DNA from: Glaesserella parasuis
GTDB taxonomy: Bacteria; Pseudomonadota; Gammaproteobacteria; Enterobacterales; Pasteurellaceae
Length of the DNA: 26,776 nt
Reading direction: 5' to 3'
Assembly: GCF_002015085.1 (NCBI RefSeq)
Contig: NZ_MUXW01000033.1
Coordinates: 1-26,776 of the forward strand
Under the pieces are notes generated by a model, which searched no databases, was not told the origin of the DNA, and saw only the letters and a program-made list of their open reading frames with translations. Shown here one piece after another: positions 8,975-14,592 of this stretch. The position numbers and the translations under genes are program-made. Positions within the stretch are counted from its first letter, which is position 1, and each line of letters opens with the position of its first letter.

Positions 8975-10039
8975 CTAAACAGTCTGTTTTCTTCTTGCAC
9001 GGCGTTTGTGGCGACGAACAAATCGAGTAATTCGCCACGCGTGGACAATAGAATAAGAATATAGAAAGAAAAGGGAAACAAAGGCAACAAACATTACCCA
9101 TTGGTTCCAGTAATAAACTTCGCCAATTACGCCGAAGGTCGCACAAAGCCCTGCACCAAAGGTAATTACCGCTAACGCTTGGCGTGAGGTTAAACCTGCA
9201 CGCATCATCAAATGGTGAATATGCAAGCGGTCTGGTCTAAATGGACTTTTACCTTTTTTCAAACGGCGGAAGAAAACAGCGACCATATCAATTAGTGGCA
9301 CGGCAATCAGCCATAAACCTGTAATTGGGCTGATGGAGTGTCCTTGTCCTTGTGTGCTGAGTAGTAAAATCCAGATGATGGTAAAACCAATTAGGGTACT
9401 GCCGGAATCGCCCATAAAGACTTTCCATTTTGCCCCAAAAACGCTGAGATTAAACATTGCGTAAGGCAGTAACACCAAGATAATACCAAAGCACCAATAG
9501 GCTAGCGTATATTGCTCGTCAAGTAACATTAATGTGCCTAATCCAGCAAAACTTACCGAAGAAAGCCCCGCAAGCAAACCATCAATACCATCAATCATAT
9601 TGAACGCATTAATAACACCGATGATGATAAAGACGGTCAGCACGACACCTAATACCCCAATTTCTAGGCTAAAAGGGGCGATGAGCTGTCCTAGGTTTTC
9701 AATGGATAAACCGCTGTAAATCATTGCTTCAGCAAGTACGGCTTGAATGCCCACTCGCAAGAAAGGACTTAAGTCAAAACGGTCATCTAATACGCCAATC
9801 ACTAACAAAATAGTTAATGCGATCAAATACAGCTCTGGCAATCGCATCTGTTCCCATTCCAATAAATAGAAAGCGAGATTGCCAAGATAAAGGGAAATAC
9901 CGCCAATTAAGGGAATGACACCTTGATGGCGTTTACGGAAGTTGGGCTTATCGACTAAACCAATTTTTTCCGCCACAGGACGCATTGCAATAAGTGAGAT
10001 AAAAGAAACCAAAAATACAGCAATAAATGTCAGCCACAT
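8975..10039 (-). CDS. wecA: Undecaprenyl-phosphate GlcNAc-1-phosphate transferase WecA
   Basis: Polytopic inner-membrane enzyme that moves GlcNAc-1-phosphate from UDP-GlcNAc to undecaprenyl phosphate, the first step of ECA and many O-antigens. 354 aa with about 11 helices. It has the Mg-binding LDDRFD (Asp85/Asp86), the nucleophile-region motif NAFNMIDGIDG (144-154), FMGDSGS (208-214) and the UDP-sugar motif HIHH (273-276). The C-terminus is an Arg/Lys-rich cytoplasmic tail. The first ATG is preceded by AAGGA about 11 bases upstream. As first gene of the operon it shares a 144-base divergent intergenic region with hemL. Confidence 0.95.
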   Translation of the reverse strand: MWLTFIAVFLVSFISLIAMRPVAEKIGLVDKPNFRKRHQGVIPLIGGISLYLGNLAFYLLEWEQMRLPELYLIALTILLVIGVLDDRFDLSPFLRVGIQAVLAEAMIYSGLSIENLGQLIAPFSLEIGVLGVVLTVFIIIGVINAFNMIDGIDGLLAGLSSVSFAGLGTLMLLDEQYTLAYWCFGIILVLLPYAMFNLSVFGAKWKVFMGDSGSTLIGFTIIWILLLSTQGQGHSISPITGLWLIAVPLIDMVAVFFRRLKKGKSPFRPDRLHIHHLMMRAGLTSRQALAVITFGAGLCATFGVIGEVYYWNQWVMFVAFVSLFFLYSYSIVHAWRITRFVRRHKRRARRKQTV

Positions 10040-10141
10040 ATACTCGGTTTATCCTTTCAATAAGGGAAAACTAAAATGCTGGCTAGCATAGCATAACCGC
10101 TGAAACACTCAATTTTTTTCACGCAGAAAGCGTAATTTACA

Positions 10142-10161
10142 GTAAAATAACTCCATTTTAC
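10142..10161. promoter_or_regulatory. Small inverted repeat in the wecA-hemL intergenic region
   Basis: GTAAAAT-AACTCC-ATTTTAC, 7-bp perfect arms, ending 22 bases before the hemL start. It could be an operator or a leader hairpin. No regulator is assigned. Confidence 0.3.
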
Positions 10162-10183
10162 GTCATTCACGTTAAGGATTCTT

Positions 10184-11467
10184 ATGACAACATCTCAATC
10201 TCTTTTTGAAAAAGCACAACGTGTTATCCCAGGTGGGGTGAACTCGCCTGTGCGAGCTTTTAAAGGTGTCGGTGGAACACCCGTGTTTATTGACAGTGCC
10301 AAAGGTGCTTATATTACGGATAGCGAAGGCAAGCGTTACATTGACTACGTTGGCTCTTGGGGTCCAATGGTACTTGGACATAATCACCCAGCCATTATTG
10401 AGGCAGTGCTCAAAGCCGTACCCAACGGATTAAGTTTTGGTGCGCCGACAGCCATTGAAATTGAGTTAGCTGAATTAGTTTGCAAACTCGTACCGTCAAT
10501 CGAAATGGTGCGTATGGTCAGCTCTGGCACAGAAGCGACAATGTCTGCTATCCGCCTTGCTCGTGGCTATACGAAACGTGACAAAATTATTAAATTTGAA
10601 GGCTGTTACCACGGTCACTCAGATTCACTATTAGTTAAAGCAGGTTCAGGGGCATTAACCTTAGGTCAGCCAAGCTCTCCAGGGGTACCTGAAGATTTTG
10701 CAAAACATACACTCACTTGCGAATACAATAATTTAGCATCGGTTAAACAAGCCTTTGAACAATATCCAAACGACATTGCCTGTTTAATCATTGAGCCTGT
10801 GGCTGGTAATATGAACTGCATTCCGCCAAAAGAAGGCTTCTTGCAAGGCTTGCGTGAACTCTGTACTCAATATGGTGCGGTATTTATTATTGACGAAGTG
10901 ATGACAGGCTTCCGTGTTGCACTTGGTGGTGCTCAAAGTTACTACGGCGTAACCCCAGATTTAACCACGCTTGGTAAAATCATCGGTGGCGGTATGCCAG
11001 TGGGAGCATTTGGCGGTAAAAAAGAGATTATGGAATTTATTGCCCCAACCGGTCTGGTTTATCAAGCAGGTACGCTTTCGGGCAACCCAATTGCAATGTC
11101 CGCTGGTTTGGCTTGCTTAACGGAGCTATCAAAAGCAGGTAATGAGCGACTGCTTGCAGAGAAAACCAAAACCCTTGCGGAAGGTTTCAAAGCCTTAGCG
11201 GATAAACACGGTATTCCAATGACAGTTCAGTATGTTGGCGGTATGTTTGGTCTATTCTTTACCGAACAAGCCAAAATCGAAAGCTATCAAGATGTGATGA
11301 AATGTGATGTAAAGGCGTTTAATACCTTCTTCCATAAAATGTTAGAAAAAGGTGTCTATCTTGCACCATCAGCCTTTGAAGCAGGTTTTATGTCTTTAGC
11401 ACATAGCTATGAAGATATTGCTTATACACTTGAAATGGCGGATTTGGCGTTGGCTGAGATGAAGTAA
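10184..11467 (+). CDS. hemL: Glutamate-1-semialdehyde 2,1-aminomutase HemL
   Basis: PLP enzyme that converts glutamate-1-semialdehyde to 5-aminolevulinate in the C5 pathway of tetrapyrrole synthesis. Full length at 427 aa. VIPGGVNSPVRAF is at 14-26, SSGTEATM at 113-120 and the PLP-interacting IIDEVMTGFR at 235-244. The Schiff-base lysine is Lys265 in TTLGKIIGGGMPVGAFGG. The start ATG has AAGGA eight bases upstream. It is monocistronic: wecA diverges on the left, and a hairpin followed by repeat DNA lies on the right. Confidence 0.97.
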   Translation: MTTSQSLFEKAQRVIPGGVNSPVRAFKGVGGTPVFIDSAKGAYITDSEGKRYIDYVGSWGPMVLGHNHPAIIEAVLKAVPNGLSFGAPTAIEIELAELVCKLVPSIEMVRMVSSGTEATMSAIRLARGYTKRDKIIKFEGCYHGHSDSLLVKAGSGALTLGQPSSPGVPEDFAKHTLTCEYNNLASVKQAFEQYPNDIACLIIEPVAGNMNCIPPKEGFLQGLRELCTQYGAVFIIDEVMTGFRVALGGAQSYYGVTPDLTTLGKIIGGGMPVGAFGGKKEIMEFIAPTGLVYQAGTLSGNPIAMSAGLACLTELSKAGNERLLAEKTKTLAEGFKALADKHGIPMTVQYVGGMFGLFFTEQAKIESYQDVMKCDVKAFNTFFHKMLEKGVYLAPSAFEAGFMSLAHSYEDIAYTLEMADLALAEMK

Positions 11468-11473
11468 TATTAT

Positions 11474-11512
11474 AAGTGGTATTTAGAAATATCTATTTGT
11501 TTTATACCACTT
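11474..11512 (+). terminator. Possible hemL terminator hairpin
   Basis: AAGTGGTAT (11474-11482) pairs perfectly with ATACCACTT (11504-11512). The loop is 21 bases and no clear T run follows, so it is a weak candidate placed seven bases after the hemL stop. Confidence 0.4.
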
Positions 11513-11571
11513 GGTAATTAAATAAGCGGTATTCTCTCATGAAGATTTTGCAAATAAATAGATAATCAGCT

Positions 11572-11644
11572 TGTAGGGTAGGTCTTGACCCACCATATAA
11601 CCGTAACATATTGATTTTATTGGTGGGTTAAAACCCACCCTACA
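11572..11644. repeat. Long inverted repeat of the GTAGGGTGGG type
   Basis: Two 24-base arms (11572-11595 and 11621-11644) are complementary at 21 of 24 positions and flank a 25-base AT-rich centre. Each arm is itself a near palindrome (GGGT-GGT ... ACCCACC) and could form its own small hairpin. This is the look of a dispersed REP/MITE-like repeat, not a plain terminator. No transposase is adjacent. Confidence 0.7.
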
Positions 11645-11685
11645 ATATTCAATCTGTTTAATATATAGTTTGTCAGCGGTCTGAG

Positions 11686-11716
11686 ATGTAATGCCCCCAT
11701 ATTGGAAGCATTACAT
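11686..11716. other. Hairpin of unknown role
   Basis: ATGTAATGC (11686-11694) and GCATTACAT (11708-11716) form a perfect 9-bp stem around a 13-base loop. It lies ten bases downstream of the small membrane ORF on the minus strand. It lacks a T run, so terminator function is uncertain. Confidence 0.4.
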
Positions 11717-11726
11717 ATTAACTTAG

Positions 11727-11879
11727 TTATTGCATTTTGTTTACAGATGGTGTCACAATCCAAAATATCACACCTATTGCAATTCCAGCAGCTATAGCTA
11801 AGCTAGATGAAAATAACCCAACAAGCCAATAAGTGATACCTCCGAATAATATGCCAGCAAAAATACCAAATCTCCCCAA
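11727..11879 (-). CDS. Small hydrophobic protein, unrecognised
   Basis: A 50-codon reading frame directly downstream of rhuM, on the same strand. The first usable start is TTG at 11877-11879, with GGTAGG upstream; an in-frame TAG just before it closes the frame. The peptide has two hydrophobic stretches separated by S-S-S (FGIFAGILFGGITYWLVGLF, then LAIAAGIAIGVIFWIV) and a short polar tail (T-P-S-V-N-K-M-Q). That fits a two-helix membrane hairpin. I do not recognise the family. It may be a real small protein of the island or the tail of a lost membrane gene. The regular Gly/Ala/Ile helix composition argues against random DNA. Confidence 0.4.
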   Translation of the reverse strand: MGRFGIFAGILFGGITYWLVGLFSSSLAIAAGIAIGVIFWIVTPSVNKMQ

Positions 11880-11893
11880 AACCTACCACTCTT

Positions 11894-12898
11894 TTACCCT
11901 TCCCCTTTCAACAAGCGGTCAAAATCGCTTTCAAAATGTTGATCTTGAATAACACGATATTTTTCAAACTCGCTCAAGGCGTGGGCTTTGGCGATTTCGG
12001 CGGTAACTTTGCCAGCGTCTTGTAACACGGCTCGGTCAGTAGCGTCTAAAAAGCGGTTGAGTCTGGTTTCCCAATCTTGCATTGTCATCGGGATTTGGCG
12101 TAACGCCATATCTTCTGCCATATCCAAATAAGCGGACACTAGCCGTTGTAGTTGGGCTAACTCATTGTCAGATAAATAATTTTTCGCCACCACCACATCA
12201 AAAGGATAAATTTTGCCCTGCGGTGCGTCTTTCCAAGTGGTCAAGCCCATATTCGGCTTGCTGGCGTTTGCTCGTTCCACAATTAATTCTGCGGAGGTAT
12301 GACCGTGAATTGCCCAATGTAACTTGTTTTGCACCGTAGCAAAAAAGCGTTTGGTTGCTGTGGCGGTGCGGTCGTAATCAATGGAAGTTGCATAAATATC
12401 GGTGATTTTTTGGTAAAACTTGCGTTCCGACAGGCGAATTTCTCGGATACGGGCAAGTTGTTCTTCAAAATACTTTTTGCCTAAACGAGTGCCATCATTT
12501 TTCAACCGCTCATCGTCCATCGCAAAGCCTTTGATGGTGTAGGTTTGGATAATTTCTGTCGCCCACTTGCGAAATTGCACCGCTCGCTCAGAATTGACTT
12601 TATAGCCCACGGCAATAATCGCCGAAAGATTATAGTGTTTGGTCTGGTAATTTTTACCGTCATCGGCAGTTATTCGAAAATTTCTAATAACTGAATTTTC
12701 GTCTAACTCATTATCATCAAATACTTTTTTTAGATGATAGTTAATCGTAGGCACTTCAACATCATAAAGCTGCCCCATCATTTTTTGGCTCAACCAGACA
12801 TTTTCGTCTGCATAAATGGCATTGACTTGGCTCTCGCCTGTAGCGGTCATAAAGGTGAGATATTCCGCCACCGAAGAAACCATTTCCGATTTGGTCAT
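11894..12898 (-). CDS. rhuM: RhuM family protein
   Basis: 334-aa member of the RhuM (virulence protein RhuM) family, whose biochemical role is not settled. Its genes often lie within or beside type I restriction-modification operons. Here it follows hsdS. The N-terminal half (VWLSQKMMGQLYDVEVPTI, then NYHLKKVFDDNEL) looks like a DNA-binding winged fold, as in Bro-N/KilA-related proteins. The middle contains YNLSAIIAVGYKVNSERAVQ and FRKWATEI, the family signature. A strong AAGGAG site sits seven bases before the ATG. A terminator separates it from hsdS, so it has its own transcript. Its 3' end contains an Apl-type uptake word encoding F-D-R-L-L. GC content looks higher than in hsdS. Confidence 0.88.
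   Translation of the reverse strand: MTKSEMVSSVAEYLTFMTATGESQVNAIYADENVWLSQKMMGQLYDVEVPTINYHLKKVFDDNELDENSVIRNFRITADDGKNYQTKHYNLSAIIAVGYKVNSERAVQFRKWATEIIQTYTIKGFAMDDERLKNDGTRLGKKYFEEQLARIREIRLSERKFYQKITDIYATSIDYDRTATATKRFFATVQNKLHWAIHGHTSAELIVERANASKPNMGLTTWKDAPQGKIYPFDVVVAKNYLSDNELAQLQRLVSAYLDMAEDMALRQIPMTMQDWETRLNRFLDATDRAVLQDAGKVTAEIAKAHALSEFEKYRVIQDQHFESDFDRLLKGEG
11911..11919 (+). repeat. Apl-type DNA uptake signal core
   Basis: Exact ACAAGCGGT in the last codons of rhuM. It is the only full host-type word in the restriction-modification island. Confidence 0.7.
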
Positions 12899-12951
12899 AC
12901 AAACTCCTTAACTGAAATCTTGTTTAGTCTATTCGTAAGTATACAAAAAAT

Positions 12952-12982
12952 AAGTCGTCTGAAAATGTATTTCAGACGACCT
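12952..12982 (-). terminator. hsdS terminator built from an inverted pair of Neisseriaceae DNA uptake sequences
   Basis: GTCGTCTGAAA (12954-12964) pairs perfectly with TTTCAGACGAC (12970-12980) around the loop ATGTA. On the minus strand the hairpin is followed by TTATTTTTT, a good Rho-independent terminator 14 bases after the end of the S-module frame at 12996. The minus strand of 12971-12982 reads AGGTCGTCTGAA, identical to the uptake-sequence dialect described for the Neisseria mucosa group. The plus strand of 12952-12963 reads AAGTCGTCTGAA, one base off. Inverted uptake-sequence pairs used as terminators are typical of Neisseria. Confidence 0.85.
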
Positions 12983-12995
12983 TTTCATATATTTA

Positions 12996-13589
12996 TTAGG
13001 AATAATGTTTACTCTTTAAATAACATACGATTTTTTCCAATTCAAGTTGTTGCATATAACGTTCGATATTTTCCCAATCTGGTTGATTATCTGTATTAAC
13101 TGGTAACAGAATTTTCTGTTTTTTCATCCGCTCTGCATTGAATTTGTAGCCATACTGATATTTGGATTTTTGTTTCAAAATAACCGTTTTTAAAAATAAA
13201 TAAGCATATTTCCCTACTCTTTCTGATTTAATTTTTAAACGTTTTACATCGTCTGAAAATAGGCATTCGTAAGGGTGATAAAAATTTTCTACCACACTTC
13301 CGTTATAATTTACTCCTAAAATATTCCGATCCAAACTGGCATTTGTATTAGCAATAAAAGCAGTAATACCATTATTTGAATCACTAGCACCAATAAATGG
13401 CAAATTACCATTTATCATCTCTTGTTTCGTTAAACGCACTCCTGAATAAATATCACAAATATCCTGTATAGCAAAGGTTGACCACGTATTTTTAGGTAGT
13501 AGATATGTTTCTACCCCCCCCCCGCAAGTTATTGTTATTAAAAGGTTTTTTATAATAATTAAGTACGGCAGTAATTTTATCTTGCTCAA
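12996..13589 (-). CDS. Third HsdS target-recognition module, out of frame downstream of the G tract
   Basis: Open frame that continues the specificity gene past the homopolymer but in another phase. After G-G-G-V-E-T-Y-L-L it encodes a complete target-recognition module: WSTFAIQDICDIYSG, LPFIGASDSNNGIT and YKFNAERMKKQKILLPVN. The conserved helix follows (N-Q-P-D-W-E-N-I-E-R-Y-M-Q-Q-L-E), and the module ends at 12996. It matches modules 1 and 2 of hsdS in layout. The only start of its own is TTG at 13587-13589, inside the hsdS frame and without a good ribosome site. Separate expression is therefore doubtful. It would be translated by fusion when the tract has 9 or 12 Gs. It could also be a silent cassette. 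Confidence 0.75.
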   Translation of the reverse strand: MSKIKLLPYLIIIKNLLITITCGGGVETYLLPKNTWSTFAIQDICDIYSGVRLTKQEMINGNLPFIGASDSNNGITAFIANTNASLDRNILGVNYNGSVVENFYHPYECLFSDDVKRLKIKSERVGKYAYLFLKTVILKQKSKYQYGYKFNAERMKKQKILLPVNTDNQPDWENIERYMQQLELEKIVCYLKSKHYS

Positions 13590-14592
13590 TTTGTTTCATA
13601 AAGTTTTCCATAAATTGCCAATCAGGCAATCCTTCTTCATTAACAGGCAATAAGATTTTTTCACGCTGAATTCGTTTATCGTTAATTTCTCGATTGAACG
13701 AATATTTTTCTTCTAAGCGTTTAATAATTCCCGACAAGAACAAGTAAATGTATTTATTTGGCTTTTCCAGTCTTAATGCTGTAACGTGGTCACTTGCGAC
13801 AAAAGTATAATAATGAAAAAAGGTAGAACCCACACTGCCACTATTTGCTAAAGTCAGGCAATTTTCAAATATACGAACATTTGTTGAGTTGTCGATAAAA
13901 TTATCTACACCATTATTAGTGGCTGTAGATGAAACATAAGGTGTTGTTCCGTCTTGTTGATTACTTTTAATTAAACGCTTACCTCGTTGAATTTCGGCAA
14001 AGACTTGAGAAAAGGAAAACTCTCTCCATTCTGTGTTTCTCAAATTACCTGTTGAGATCATCAACTCTAAGGCTTTATCCGCATAGTAATTTTTCAACTC
14101 GGCAATCTGTTTTTCTTCTTTTTGCTTGATAAAGTCTTCCATAAATTGCCAGTCGGGGTCTCCGTCAGTATTTTCAGGTAGCATTATAATTTCTCTTTTA
14201 AGATTGGCTTCATTCCTCTTATAACCAAAATTATATTTTCCTCTCATCATATTTGAACAAGTAACAATAAACTGCCCTATATATTTATTTAAATATTCAT
14301 TTCTTCCTACTTTTATCGTTGTTGTTCCAATAAAATCTTCCTTTTTATATATAGAATAACCTATTGAACCTTCGCCATCACAAATAAAAACAATACAATT
14401 ACCTTTTGTAATAAAAGAGGATTTATTTTCCACAAAAGATAAAACACCATTATTTCTATTAGTAGCCCCTATATATGGTACATTTCCTTCTTTTAATGCA
14501 CTTACTTTGGAACATTTACAATTTTCTATTTGAAACAAATCACCAATCGAAAATTTTCCCCACGTTCTATCCGTCAGTTTCAACTCACTCAT
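13492..14592 (-). CDS. hsdS: Restriction-modification specificity subunit S, phase-variable, two-module form
   Basis: DNA-specificity subunit. 366 aa from the ATG at 14590-14592, chosen because GGGGA lies at the right distance. An ATG three bases earlier and one at 14628 also exist. The start region overlaps the upstream gene's stop (ATGATGAGTGA). Two recognition modules are present. Module 1 starts at W11 (WGKFSIGDLF), and its conserved helix has LPENTDGDPDWQFMEDF (138-154). Module 2 starts at W189 (WREFSFSQVF), with LPVNEEGLPDWQFMENF (315-331). After L-R-G-G-G the frame ends in R-N-I-S-T-T, because the G10 tract pushes it onto a stop. Two modules and about 340-370 aa fit a complete B/S subunit, so the present state is probably active. 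The DNA is AT-rich. The target cannot be deduced. Confidence 0.88.
   Translation of the reverse strand: MSELKLTDRTWGKFSIGDLFQIENCKCSKVSALKEGNVPYIGATNRNNGVLSFVENKSSFITKGNCIVFICDGEGSIGYSIYKKEDFIGTTTIKVGRNEYLNKYIGQFIVTCSNMMRGKYNFGYKRNEANLKREIIMLPENTDGDPDWQFMEDFIKQKEEKQIAELKNYYADKALELMISTGNLRNTEWREFSFSQVFAEIQRGKRLIKSNQQDGTTPYVSSTATNNGVDNFIDNSTNVRIFENCLTLANSGSVGSTFFHYYTFVASDHVTALRLEKPNKYIYLFLSGIIKRLEEKYSFNREINDKRIQREKILLPVNEEGLPDWQFMENFMKQIEQDKITAVLNYYKKPFNNNNLRGGGRNISTT
13514..13523. repeat. Homopolymeric C10/G10 tract (phase-variation switch)
   Basis: Ten consecutive Cs on the plus strand, read as Gs in hsdS. With 10 Gs the protein ends after R-N-I-S-T-T. With 11 a TAG follows the tract at once. 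With 9 or 12 the frame continues through the third module to 12996. Tracts of this length slip readily at replication. Confidence 0.9.
13598..13626. repeat. Direct repeat within hsdS, copy 1
   Basis: 29 bases that match 14129-14157 at 26 of 29 positions, same orientation. It codes for the conserved P-D-W-Q-F-M-E helix following module 2. Confidence 0.7.
14129..14157. repeat. Direct repeat within hsdS, copy 2
   Basis: Partner of 13598-13626, 531 bases away, coding for the same helix after module 1. Recombination between the copies would delete or exchange exactly one recognition module in frame (531 = 3 x 177). Confidence 0.7.

Noticed and set aside
11572..11644. CRISPR array
   Set aside because: Only one inverted pair with a single AT-rich centre; no repeated spacers and no cas genes in the window.
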